Shown here: one piece after another, positions 50,554-61,936 of the stretch
Layout: every line of letters begins with the position of its first letter
Numbering within the stretch: position 1 is the first letter of the stretch
Assembly (NCBI RefSeq): GCF_026914185.1
Contig: NC_070562.1
Span: forward strand, 682,001-746,000
Source: Puccinia triticina
Taxonomy: Eukaryota; Basidiomycota; Pucciniomycetes; Pucciniales; Pucciniaceae
Direction of reading: 5' to 3'
DNA length: 64,000 bases
The notes under the pieces: generated by a model
What the model was told of the DNA's origin: nothing
What the model saw: only the letters and a program-made list of their open reading frames with translations
Databases searched by the model: none
Translations under genes and position numbers: made by a program

Positions 50554-50772
50554 CAACGGTGCAACAATTACGATACACGTATTGTATAGGCTATACATTG
50601 TATCATATTTTCATGCAGATACACGCAAATACAATAAATGTATTTTGTATTGGTCTCACCAAACAATTCCAATGATACATGTGTACACTTTTTGGAAAAA
50701 AATACAATACAGATACATGTATTTTTAAATTTTTCCAATACAATTACATGTATCCCACTTGTTGCACCGTTT
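50554..50772. mobile_element. 219-bp MITE derived from the hAT-3 family
   Basis: The ends CAACGGTGCAACAATTACG and, inverted, AAACGGTGCAACAAGT resemble hAT-3. CTGGAAA flanks both sides (50547-50553, 50773-50779). The interior repeats GTATTG and ATACATGTAT motifs as in the hAT-3 subterminal regions. It lies 84 bp from the hAT-3 target site. Confidence 0.85.
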
Positions 50773-51191
50773 CTGGAAAGCATGTTGACTCAATTTGTCC
50801 TTCCAAATGACTCCAAAGCACTGGATATTAATTTTTCTCAATTTTTTGGTAAAACTAACATCAACCAAAACTCTTGCTCCTGCATCATCTACACCCCTGC
50901 TTAGCCTCTGGAGCTGGGATTCCACTTCTTGCCTCCTCCCCAGCTATGTCCACTGACCTAGCCTGCTTTGACTTTCACAGCTTCCAATATAAGAGAAAAA
51001 TAGCAATTTTTGTTACTTTATTGGCGGCTGCAGAGTGCCAGATAACTGATAAAATTTGGGCTGGAAAGAGGCTATTTTGGTCCATTAGTGTGTTATTGCT
51101 GTATTGGCTTGTTTTTAATGACCTCAAAAAGAGAGGCCCTTACGTTACACGCAAGGCCAGCAAAGATCTGTAAAAGGGTGCTGTGGATAAC
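50773..51191. other. Remnant of a GATAACG-type MITE
   Basis: From about 50985, sequence such as CCTCAAAAAGAGAGGCCCTTACGTTACACGC parallels the interior of the MITE at 22989-23308. The left end was not found. The MULE-like element is inserted in it at 51192. No gene is seen. Confidence 0.45.
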
Positions 51192-52125
51192 AAGGGTAGT
51201 TAGTGTGAGATTATAGACCAAGGCAAAAGGCATCACCCTCATAAATTGAGGAAGTTGCCCGGAGCTCAAAAAGCTGCGGAGAAAGGTAAGTGAAAAAGCA
51301 AACCCATTCCCGCAGTCCAAAGCAGCGCAGCGGAGAAGTGAAAATACTGATGCTCAGATGATGCATACAGTCAAACTATCCGCCAGTAGCGCAAGACACG
51401 TGGAGAAAGTCAATCCCGGTCCGAAAACTCTGTTAGAGAGAATCTCAGTGAACACCAAAGGTGAGCAAGCTGGAGGTTCAAAACTAACAGAGTAAGAAGA
51501 AAAGCTAATGCTTTAATCTTCCGTACCTGACAGATAAATTCGCTCAGGACAAAACAAACCAAACGACCAAATCTACTCAAAGAGAGGAAACGGAAGACGG
51601 TGAGCAAGGTCAAAAGACTCCAAACTCTAACAATAGAGAAAACAACTAAAATAAGATCTTGACTGTAAATATAAACAGAGAAAGTCAAGAGATTATTGGA
51701 TTGTCTTGCAAAAGAGAAACAAGCAGGAGCAATCAAGTCTAAAGTCTTGAACCTGTAAGAACTACAAGTTCTGGACTATATGGGAATGCGGGAAGAGCTG
51801 ACAAACACTAACTTCGACAGCTAGAACCTACGCACCAGAAGCAGTTCTCAGACCCCAAAAGTCCAACTAAGAAAAATAGCAGCTAGTCTCTTGCTCTCTT
51901 TCTCCATGTGTCTTGCGCTGCTGGCGGATAGTTTAACTGTATGCATCATCTGAGCATCAGCATTTTCACTTCTCCGCTGCGCTGCTTTGGACTGCGGGAA
52001 TGGGTTTGCTTTTTTGCTTACCTTTCTCCGCAGCTGTTTGAGCTCCGGGCAACTTCCTCAATTTATGAGGGCAATGCCTTTTGCCTTGGTCTGTAATCTC
52101 ACAGTTAGTTATGTTACCCAAATTG
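51192..52125. mobile_element. Long-TIR element, Mutator-like non-autonomous
   Basis: About 210 bp at 51200-51410 (GTGAGATTATAGACCAAGGC ... CCAGTAGCGCAAGACACGTGG) recurs inverted at about 51900-52110 with some 95 percent identity by eye. TGTGGATAAC (51182-51191) and TGTAGATAAC (52126-52135) flank it, agreeing at nine of ten bases. Long TIRs and a 9-10 bp duplication are characteristic of Mutator-like elements. The middle carries only a short minus-strand ORF (51410-51736) without motifs. Confidence 0.65.
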
Positions 52126-52135
52126 TGTAGATAAC

Positions 52136-52578
52136 GCCACATAGAAAAGTTTGTGTTGAATAAAATTTTGTGTTGAATTTATTCCTAATCATTTATAATT
52201 TGAAACTTATAAATTTTGAATTTGAAGCTTAGAAGCAGAATGAAAAAGTTGAAGCTCTGTAAATTAGAAAGGTGTAATAAAATGGCTCAAGTGCTGGACA
52301 TGTTTGTGTGAATTTAATTTGATAAAATATGAGTCTTATGATCAGATTGTGGGCCTCAACTGAAGGCTGAAGATCAGGGGAGAGTACTACTTGTTAAACA
52401 AATACAAAGCAATTTGTTGAATTTCTAGATTGTTGAAGTTCTAGAAATAGAAGTATAAAACAGATAGTTCAGGTGCTGGAAAAATTTTTTGTGTGAATCT
52501 ATATTAAGAGAATATCAGGGTGATGAGTGTTGGCCGCAAGTGGGAGGAGAATGCTTAGGAAAAAAAAATTATAAAGCT
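52136..52578. other. AT-rich stretch without genes
   Basis: No ORF of note. TGAATTTCTAGATTGTTGAAGTTCTAGAAATAGA-like short repeats occur near 52420-52450. The beginning continues the MITE remnant. Confidence 0.3.
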
Positions 52579-54553
52579 ACTTACCCTTCCTATTCTTCCT
52601 CCTCCTCCTCCTCCTTGCAGTTTTCGTCCGAGTTAAGAGATTTGGATGCAGATGAAGAGTCAAGCTTGCGTTTTTTGCTTGGATGGGATGATTTTTCTTT
52701 CCCTTTTGGCTTCTGTGTTTGCTTGAGGGTGCTTCTGCATTGACCTACAGAAACTAGAGTTGGTGGCGAGTTGCGCTCAGTTTTGCCATCTATCCCAAAT
52801 CCCAGACCAGTTTTTTCAGGGGCTGGTGGACCAATCAATTCAACCCAGTCTTCCTCCAATGCTGCAACAACAAGTTGAGCAGGTTTATCACCCATGTCTC
52901 CCAGCCGTTTACAGAAATGCTGCGTAGTAACACCGATCTTGTTATCTTTCACTCGCAAGCCAACTTTGATTCAAGCAAGACTCTGTTGAGTGCGAGTACC
53001 CGGCCATCCGCGGGTCCATTGACCATGAGTCGCTTTTTCTAGGCAAATGCAGAGTTGGTTTTGTTAACTGTTGTTTCCGGACACACCATAGCGAGAAACC
53101 TACCAATAGCATCATTCAATTTTGCTTGGATGAAGTCAACATTTGCTTTTTTACCCCCCTTGTTGTGCTCTGTGAAGATATCTCTGGACTTTGGCTTGCA
53201 GGATTTCTGCTTTTTGACAAGTGGTATTGGTTCTTTACCGGTTAGCTTCTTGATGACAGTCTGGCCTCTGAGAAAATCAATAAAGTTTACAACGGGATCA
53301 TCATTGGTTGAGTACATATCCAGGAAGTGTTTGCCTAGATGACTGCCCCCAGTGAACTTGAGCGTGGAGTCTTGGCCTTGGGATCCAACAACTAAGAAGC
53401 CTTTGGTGCCGCACCGCCGGCTTAACTGTCTCAACTTTTAGGGAACACCAGTAACAACAACAAATGCATAGATGTTTAGATCAAATACACAAGGATTTCA
53501 GCAGGAAATCAAGGACTCACATCAGCAACAACCTTGCGAGCCCAGTGATTGGAATCAAAATTAGGTGCTTTTTGTTTCTTGATTGTGCATGGTGAAGGGT
53601 CGGGGTTGTTCTTGCTCTCATTGCCTTGATTGGTTGAATTGGCCGCAACCAAAATGGACTCAATGAATTCAGGGTCTTTCCACTTTTTGTGATTGGTGGG
53701 ATCCAGCATTTTCCAGAGTTTACCGCAATCGCGCTTTTGATCATCTGGGTGGAGCTTTGCTGTAACAAATATCATCTCTGAGAAAACATGTAATCAATTA
53801 AAAATAGAAATAAATCACTCACAATTGGTAAAAACCTTGCTAGCAACTGGATCATACCAACAGTAATTGTTATAACTAGTTGAGCCTGTGGGATCTTCCC
53901 CTTTGCCAACATATCTTAAGCACGGCCCAATTTGTAGCTTGTTCTTGTAGGCTATGATTTACAGCTTGTGTTGGTATTCCTTATAAGCTGCGTTGAGCTC
54001 AACCTTGTCTTCAGGGGTGAGACAGACATATTGAGCATGCTTGGCAACTAGACTGATCAGCTGGTCAATCTCCATATGCTTTGCTTTGTTGACTAAGTGC
54101 GCTGGAGTCTTTGAGCGTGGAGGGGGCTTTGGTTTCATAAGTTTGGGGTTGGATTGAGAATAAAGATCGCCGTCAGGACCCGCGGGCGGGTACCACCCGC
54201 GGCCTGGTGTTGGGTACCCGCCCGCGGGTGCCGTGTACGGGTCTGGGTGCGGGATTTCTGGCAAAAAAGCACAAGGTACCCGGATACCCGCCAAAAATAC
54301 CCGCGCCAGGCGGGTCTTCATGGCACCCGGATACCCGCCAACAATACCCGCGGCAGGCGGATCCTCCAGGTACCCGGGTACTCACAGTGTATGCCGCAGG
54401 GACACGACACCTCTGTACAACTGTGCCGCATCAAACTAGATAGAGTAGGGGGTGCGGGTACACCATATCATCAAATCATATCCACCATATCTTGATATCA
54501 ATCCCTGATTCCCGCACTCCGACTCCCGCAGGCTCCACCAACCCCCATCAGCC

Positions 54554-57500
54554 ATGAATCAAACACCTTGAAATCCAAAGCGAACTCGACAAAAGTCTCC
54601 GTCACATTCAATTGCGGTTGACGGCCGAAGCAACAACGGACCACCACCTTCGGATGATCAAGACTCTGATCGGATTGTTGTGATCAACAAAAACACCAGT
54701 CTCACCCAGCCCAAAACCCCTAGCACCAGCCAGCCTAATACATCAGGCCCTTGCGAACTCACTGACATGGAGGAACTAGGTAAGTCCCATCATGTTTGAT
54801 TCCATTGGTTTTCCTGGTAAAATCTTGCCGAGTGTCAGCTGGCTACTATGGCAGAGCCACCGTAACAAGATACAAATGAAAATATAAAAAGTAGTTTTAC
54901 GTATGAAAGAGACATTATTACTCTTACATATGTAAAACTACGCAAAAACATTAAATACATATGTAAATAATTGATTACTTAGCTTTGTGTAATCAAGAAG
55001 TAAAATATTATAGAAGATTCTGATTCTACGGGTAAAATAACCTAGGGTACCTCACTTACACGTACCCTTAATTATTATCCCTTCCTTGTGTAAACTAACT
55101 TCAAAGTTTAAGCAAGTGCATCACGCCCCGCGTGAATGCACTTGTATGCATATATATATATAAGTACATATGTTTACACCCATTTTTAGTGACGTAACTG
55201 AGGTGTTGTGTATAGTTTAAAAGATGGCTTTATTTGTTGTGTGGCGCACCCAAGCCCACGTGCTCTGTTGCCTAGAGCTCAAGCCCGCGCGCAAGGTGTA
55301 CATATATGCATATTGCATGAACTGGCCCGTAACCACTGCGCCTAGGCTACTAGTAAGTGAGAATGGGCCAGAATACGCCCCAATAGCAATATTACATGTG
55401 TTATATGTCTTGTACACATGTAATTAAACACCAAACAAGATGTAATTACCACTTCATTCAATATAAAAACATTCTAGACTGAAAAGAACTCTTGTAGCGT
55501 GCTCAGGAGACACTAGAAAGCACCCCAGCTTCTCCCAAGCCTCACTACACGTAGATTACAACTGTAGTAAATATGTAGAAGAGGTCAAATGAACTGGAGC
55601 ACTCAATAAGCGCCTCCAGAACATGTATGAAGCACTGCTTGCACGTGTACAAGTGCACAGAAGCCAGTTCTAGTACCTTCTGTGGCACATTTCCACGGAA
55701 AAGAGCGTCACAGAACCCCCAAAACAGCCCCCATGACGTGTAAAGCATGTGTAAAATCACGCAGAACCTCTTTAAATGTTCCTTGGCAACCCTTTTATCC
55801 AAGCCCCAAGGTTCCACGACCCACAGCGCCTTCTAGCGCAACCAAATTGCCTCAGAATGCGCCCACAAGTGTCCCCATGTCCCCTGGGCGCCCCTGGAGG
55901 CCTGCCTAGGCTATAAAAAGGGCCCTTTCTCCGCCCAAAAGGAGATTCCCCAGCTTTACATTACCTACTAGAATTTTACCCGCCTTCAACAGCCTCAATA
56001 GCCTGTGATTTGCCAGGTAAAATACCTACTTTCGTGATTTTTAGCCCCAATTTCCGCCCTGAAGCTGTCCAGTAACCACCCTGCCCTCAAGATTACCTCC
56101 TCTGAGCGTCTCCAACTGCCCAAATTCACGCCTGAAGAACCTCAAGTGACTCTAGGGTCTTATACTAGTAAGTTTAAGCCCCTTCTCTTGAGATTCTCCG
56201 CCATTTCTTTCTGGGATTTGAAACACCCCTGTTTACAGGCCCCAGTTCTTTATTCCAGAGGTATTAAACACCCCTGATTTATCAGGCCCCTCTTAAAATT
56301 AATTATATTCATTTTATTACGTCAAAATTGGCCCAAATTGGCTCAAATTGCTTTATTCTTACGCCATAATTCCCAACAATTACGTTAGAATTAACCCTTA
56401 TAACCTTGTCTTAGAGTTTTATAACTCTAATCTTTTGCTTTGCACCACGTGTAGCTAGAAGGATAGTATCCTTGGCATCACGTAGGCTGACACCGAGATT
56501 CTTATTGCTCGAAGTTTTAATCTTCCAGCTTGAGCACATAAAACAGCCGCAAATGCTGTCAGTACAGCCTACAGCAGCTACCGTAAACCAGAGCTATCAA
56601 AACAGCTTGATAAAAAGGGGTGTCAGATGATCGCCTACCCGTGCAAGATGTAAGCTTCCCGTTTGGTTATGATTTTTCTCCGCCTTTGACTTGCTGATTC
56701 TTTTTTCAATCAGATGTGGGACCAGAATCAACCAGCTGACAAGTGACTCTTCCTGCAGCAACCTCTTAAAACATGCAGCGGCATGTCTGGTCAAAGAACA
56801 CGATTTGACTTCCAACCGCAAGCTGGCATGTTTAGGAGTGAGTGGAACAGGAGATATTGATCCCCAAGAGGTAAGTAACGATCTCTTTGACTTTTTTTTG
56901 ATAATTATTAATCTCTCTCTCAATCCCCACTTGTGTAGGTAACACAGCTGTGTGCCATCTGGTGCGCCAAAGCCACCCGCCCATTTTTGGCATTGGCTGA
57001 CGAGTCCCTCAAGAGGATTCTCCATCCCACGGTTATCAAACACCTTCCTTCCAATAAGGTAATCTCCCAAATGATACACATCCTCTACACTGCCGTTCAA
57101 GATAGCTACCGGGACGAGTTAAAGAAACACACTGGATCGATGTATCTCGGGGCTGACGCATGGCAGTCACCGAATGGATTTGATATCCTTGGTGTCGTCC
57201 TTTATCAATTGGTTGAGCTCAACACCGGAGTGCTCAATCTTGAGGTCATGCCTCTGGATTTTATTCAACTCGCTAAAAGTCATACCGGAGAATATCTAGC
57301 CGACACCGTCCAAGCAGTTGTTGAGAAGTTTGGCATTCAGGACAAGGTGGGTCTTTTGTTTACTTTCTGATATGTTAAACACTGAAGATTGTTCATTATT
57401 TATTCCAGATTTGTGGCATTGTCACTGACAATGCCTCCAACAACGCGGTGATGGTTTCCGAGATGAAAAACTTCAAGTGGGCTTGTTTTAAGGGCGATCA

Positions 57501-59313
57501 GCATTGGATTAGGTGCTATGCACACATCCTCAACCTGATTGCCCAGTCGATCTTGCAACCATTTGGCACTGTTAATAAAAAACAATCAACAGCAACTGAA
57601 ACTGAAGATGATGACAAATCTTCAGCCTCATCAGACAATTCCGACTTGGAAGATGCTGAGGATCAGATCCGCAGGTGAGTCATAGATATGATTTACCCTC
57701 TTTGGATCATCAATTAATCCGCAAAATGTTGGCCTAGATATGAGAACGATGTGTGCAATGTTTCCCCTGATGGAGATGACCAAGACTTTACGGACAGATA
57801 TGATGCTGAAGGTTCAGATGACCTCCAGCCAGAGCTCAGCCTTCAAGACATTCACGACTTGAGTGACAAGGACAAAGATGCTGATCTGTACACTTTGTCA
57901 TCATGCAAACAAACCCTGGCAAAGGTGAGTAATTTGACCTTGACGACCATCAAACTGGTTTGTCTCTTGATCGATCTGATCTTTCTTTTGGTGTCTCAAG
58001 TTTTGCGCGGTCGCTCGCAAACTCCGCAAATCCACGAACTCAAAGATGGAGTTTGTTGAGCTCTGCAGAGAGATGGAATGTGCAAATCCCCATAGCATTG
58101 TGCAAGACGTTTGCACAAGGTGGAACTCAACATATATGCAGTTGGTGAGCATCGTCAGATGTGAGAGAGCTATGTAGGTTTCTTCTCCTCCGATCATCCA
58201 AATTCTCAACACTACACGTGCGGTTTGCGGCAGTCTTGCTTGGCAAAAAGACAAGAAATATGGCTTGGATCAAAAATACCACATCAACTCCGTCGATATT
58301 CAGCTAGCAAAGCACTTGGTGTCAATACTCCAGGTGTTCTATGAACAAACACTTCAAGTATCCACACCTGGATTGGCCCGATTAACCCATATCATTGTTT
58401 TCATCAACAAGGTTACTGACCTCCTTTCCAGTGCCATCAAAGGCTGCAACAACAATTACCCGCCTGCACTCAGAAATGCTTGCCGAGTTGGCCTGCAGCT
58501 GACCAAAAAATACTATACACTAACTGACTGTTCTCCCTTGTTTAGAATCGCCATGGGTAAGCTTCTGAGGAATCCTTTTCTAACTTTTCTTAATTGATGA
58601 CAACTAACTGTATTTCATGGGTTAGTCCTTCACCCATCTTTCAAAGAGTACTTCAAGATCGTGGCATGGGAGGACAAATGGATCACCAAAGCTCTTAGAC
58701 TCACCCGAGATATGTTCAACAGTTATTACAAGCCTCTGCCAAATGTACCATCGGCTCACCCACCCAAAGGAACAAAGGTGTGATTTAATTTGTTTATTTT
58801 TAAACCTTTGTGTGGCCTCACTAACCAAATTTCCTTCCAGCCAAAGACTGGAAACATTGCTCAGTTGGGGGCTGCGCTGGCGGCCCGAGGCCAATCTACA
58901 AACGATCCGCTTGATTCCTGGCTAGCTTCGGGTCTTATTTTGGACGACGGATCTCCAATTGACGGGCTGGAGTGGTGGATACAGCAGAAACGTGCCGGTA
59001 ATACACACGGTGGCCTTCTTCAAATGGCCCTCGATGTCTTAAGCTGCCCAGGTGATTTCTTTCTCTCACTTTACTAAGGAACGATCATTGGAATCTGACA
59101 TGCCTTGTTGATCTAGCCACTTCAGTGGATGTGGAGCGTGCTTTTTCTTTTGGCCGCAATTATGTATTGCAAAAACAACACTGTCTCAACTCAATCTCCC
59201 TCAGTAGGGGTATGTCCATGGCATTCTATTCAAAAAACAACTTGATTGAGCCTGGTCTCATCAAGAAATGGAAGGAGGGGGTTAAGGAAGAGAAAAAAAG
59301 AAAAAGAAATTAA
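54554..59313 (+). pseudogene. hAT-2 transposase, eleven exons
   Basis: Exons by GT-AG borders and frame: 54554-54779, 54833-54846 plus 56582-56649 (split by an LTR), 56714-56870, 56939-57346, 57409-57674, 57738-57924, 58001-58173, 58234-58556, 58626-58777, 58841-59051, 59117-59313. A BED-type finger spans exons 2-3 (YPCKIC ... NLLKHAAAC). Catalytic blocks include GADAWQSPNGFDILG, IVTDNASNN and HWIRCYAHILNLI; an acidic spacer (DDDKSSASSDNSDLEDAED) follows; exon 11 holds the dimerisation motif ATSVDVERAFSFGRN and a Lys-rich tail. Damage: a TGA at codon 6 (54569-54571) and the LTR in exon 2. A shorter protein from a downstream start remains conceivable. Transposase cuts and reinserts the element. 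Confidence 0.85.
54847..56576 (+). mobile_element. Solo LTR in exon 2 of the hAT-2 transposase
   Basis: GCTAC on both sides (54842-54846, 56577-56581) is a 5-bp target duplication, and the exon frame is intact without the insert. The LTR runs TATGGCAG...ACAGCA. A TATAAAAAGGGCC box near 55913 with CCAGGTAAAATACC about 100 bp later looks like promoter and leader. The 5-bp duplication suggests a different retroelement group (Copia-like or another gypsy lineage) from E1 and E2. A GC-rich plus-strand ORF at 55682-55909 is unassigned. Confidence 0.75.
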
Positions 59314-60440
59314 ACTGTGAGCCGTTGCAATGAGGTGGAATTCTTATTTCACCTCCTTTTTTTTCTTATCATGTTTTCAAGAATATATATACAGTACAAA
59401 ACAAAGGTAAAGGGTAGTATCTACAACATAAATAGTCTGCAATGGTCTCCAATAGTTATACATGAAAATTAAATGTTGTGGATCAAAAAAAGCAAAACAT
59501 TACCCGCGGTACCCGCAAAAAGTACCGCCGGTACCCGCCCACAGGTGGCATGTACGGGTACGGGTGTCTAAAATCTGAGAAAAACAGTGCAGGTACCCGG
59601 ACACGCCGCGGGTACCCGGGTCCACATGGCAATCTTTAATTGAGAAGGAGCTGAGATGGAACGGTTAGTTGGTAGGGAGGTTCCTGCCGAGTTGGATTGG
59701 TTGGTTGTTGGGGTTGCATGGGTTGCTGAGTTTTCAGGGTCTGCCAAGTTTGTGGGGTCTGTGGGGTCAGAGGTGTGATTGTGCGAACTTGGAGGATAGC
59801 TTAAAGCTTCACCGTTTTTGTTTGAAAGAGCCGGTCCTTTTGGCGCCTGAGCTTTTAAAAGGAGGTCAAGGTATGGGTCTGGTTGCTGGTACAGGTCTTT
59901 AGTACAGGTCTGGTTGCTGGTATGGGTCTTGATGATTTTTGGGTCTTGAGTATGCGTCTGGTTGCTGGTAAGGGTCTTGATGATTGTCGGGTCTCAAGTA
60001 CGGGTCTTGATGATTGTAAGAGATATGGTGTGGGTCTTGATGTTACTGATTACTGGTACTTTCAATGCCCTCATATTGTCCGTAAGGAGACTCAGATGGT
60101 CTGAACTGATTGTCAAGAGAAAGCAAGGAGGGGCATTGTAACGGGTGTCCAAACAGGTCCATTGGTGATGGAGGCGGCGTCTTCAAGTTCAAGATAGATT
60201 GCGGGAGGTAGTTCTTTTTTGATTCCTTGGAGCAGATGAGGTAGCATGATTCAGCAATGAGATTCATTCCAGCAATGAGAATGAAAGATCATACCCTTAT
60301 AATTATTGTAAGTGTTGTGGTTGCTGTTGGCGCTTGTTGCTGATGCGTGATCCAATGAGGTGTTGTATGTTGAAAAGTCTTGAGGCAGGTGTGATGGCGG
60401 TGGTGATGTGCTATGGGTGGTTCGGAGTACGGCAATCATA

Positions 60441-60695
60441 TGACCGGCGGGTGGGCCGGTGACTTAGACAGATTTCAGGAACTGGAACTCTGGAGTTTCC
60501 AACAGGCCTGGGGATTCCAGAGTCGCTGAAGCAACACACCCAGAAATTCACTCTAGCGCACACTAAAAGGCCCCTGTATACCTTGTTACAGTATATTGTT
60601 ATGCAGTGGCCACAGGTGCACTCCAACCAGAATATTTGGCGGTTCTTAGAGGCAACTCAGATTTCAAACCCGAGTGAGCAGGAGGTGGCCCGCTA
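60441..60695. other. Unassigned stretch
   Basis: Overlapping short frames on both strands, none recognised. The promoter of the minus-strand gene ending at 52579 may lie here, but no TATA box was seen. Confidence 0.25.
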
Positions 60696-60983
60696 TTGAA
60701 CGGAGCTGGACTGGTGGTCTTGTTGGAGTGCAATGATGAACTGGAATCTGCAAAGAAGTGTTGGATGGCTGCGGGAATCAAGCAGGGAATCAAGCAAGGA
60801 ATCCAGCAGGGAATCAAGCAAGGAATCCGGCAGGGAATCAAGCAAGGAATCCAGCAGGGAATCAAGCAAGGAATCCAGCAGGGAATCAAGCAAGGAATCC
60901 AGCAGGTAATGAAGCAAGGAATCCAGCAGGGAATAAAGCAAGCAACTGATGGACTCGTAGCAGAACTTGAGGGCAAGAAGTGA
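60696..60983 (+). CDS. Short ORF with KQGIQQGI repeats
   Basis: 95 codons. A unique N-terminus (VVLLECNDELESAKKCWM) is followed by about eleven copies of a five-residue motif (K/Q-QGI) from a 30-bp tandem repeat (60775-60945), ending ATDGLVAELEGKK. The overlapping minus-strand frame gives CLIPCWIP repeats. The plus frame has sensible polar ends, so it may be the 3' end of a gene whose upstream exons are unclear. It stops just before the fold-back element. Confidence 0.3.
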   Translation: MNGAGLVVLLECNDELESAKKCWMAAGIKQGIKQGIQQGIKQGIRQGIKQGIQQGIKQGIQQGIKQGIQQVMKQGIQQGIKQATDGLVAELEGKK

Positions 60984-60990
60984 TTGCCAC

Positions 60991-61936
60991 TTCAACCACC
61001 ACCAGATATCCTGAGTGGGATATCCAGTAAGAAATACAGGATACCTTGTATCCCAAAGCACACTCCGTAATCCAAAGCACACTCCTATTACGGAGTGTAC
61101 TTTGGCACACTCCTATTACGGAGTGTACTTTGGCACACTCCTATAACGGAGTGTGCTTTGGCACACTCCTATTCTATTATGGAGTGTGCTTTGGCACACT
61201 CCTATTCTATTATGGAGTGTGCTTTGGCACACTCCTATTATGGAGTGTGCTTTGGCACACTCCTATTATGGAGTGTGCTTTGGCACACTCCTATTATGGA
61301 GTGTGCTTTGGCACACTCCTATTATGGAGTGTGCTTTGGCACACTCCTATTATGGAGTGTGCTTTGGCACACTCCTATTATGGAGTGTGCTTTGGCACAC
61401 TCCTATTATGGAGTGTGCTTTGGCACACTCCTATTATGGAGTGTGCTTTGGCACACTCCTATTATGGAGTGTGCTTTGGCACACTCCTATTATGGAGTGT
61501 GCTTTGGCACACTCCTATTATGGAGTGTGCTTTGGCACACTCCTATTATGGAGTGTGCTTTGGCACACTCCTATTATGGAGTGTGCTTTGGCACACTCCT
61601 ATTATGGAGTGTGCTTTGGCACACTCCTATTATGGAGTGTGCTTTGGCACACTCCTATTATGGAGTGTGCTTTGGCACACTCCTGGAGTGTGCTTTGGCA
61701 CACTCCTATTATGGAGTGTGCTTTGGCACACTCCTATTATGGAGTGTGCTTTGGCACACTCTTATTATGGAGTGTGCTTTGGCACACTCCTATTACGGAG
61801 TGTGCTTTGGCACACTCCTATCTATTACGGAGTGTGCTTTGGCACACTCCTATCTATTACGGAGTGTGCTTTGGGATACAGGGTATCCTGAATTTCTTAC
61901 TGGATATCCCACTCAGGATATCTGGTAGTGGTTGAA
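60991..61936. mobile_element. Fold-back element filled with a hairpin array
   Basis: Arms of about 80 bp (60991-61075 and 61865-61936) are inverted copies: TTCAACCAC, CAGATATCCTGAGTGGGATA, TCCAGTAAGAAATACAGG, GTATCCC. Between them lies the 28-bp array. No flanking duplication was identified, so mobility is inferred from structure only. Confidence 0.65.
61060..61880. repeat. 28-bp tandem hairpin array, about 28 copies
   Basis: Each unit has GGAGTGTGC, a TTTG loop and GCACACTCC, a perfect 9-bp stem, plus a TATTAT linker. Units are nearly identical; variants at the edges have TTACGG or an extra TCTAT. Long ORFs in all three plus frames are artefacts of a stop-free unit. Confidence 0.95.

Larger units (their letters stand above)
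54161..59638 (+). mobile_element. hAT element hAT-2 with perfect 8-bp TSD
   Basis: ATTGAGAA flanks both sides (54153-54160, 59639-59646). The ends TAAAGATCGCCGTCAGGACC and, inverted, TAAAGATTGCCATGTGGACC are followed by several GGGTACCCGC repeats. 5478 bp including a solo LTR of 1730 bp. Deleting the element and one TSD copy restores a continuous reading frame of the minus-strand gene, confirming the boundaries. Confidence 0.93.
52579..60440 (-). pseudogene. Unrecognised multi-exon gene split by hAT-2
   Basis: From 60440 leftwards: a His/Asn/Thr-rich start, repeats of NHQDPYQQPD (about 59900-60010), and a Pro/Ser/Thr-rich part ending SISAPSQ at 59647. After the hAT-2 insertion it resumes in phase at 54152 with SNPKLMKPKPPPRSK and a helical segment (HMEIDQLISLVAKHAQYVCL). 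Then come blocks at 53517-53775 (KLHPDDQKRDCGKLWKML), 53039-53436 (a GT-AG intron joins it) and an acidic C-terminus (52590-52958, EEEEEEE). A TAG and a frameshift lie between the last two blocks (52960-53042), and another stop with a shift near 59920, so it is dead even apart from the insertion. I cannot name the family. Confidence 0.5.

Noticed and set aside
61046..61935. Three overlapping ORFs of 260-281 codons
   Set aside because: All three plus frames are open because the 28-bp unit lacks stops and rotates through frames. There is no coding signal beyond the repeat.
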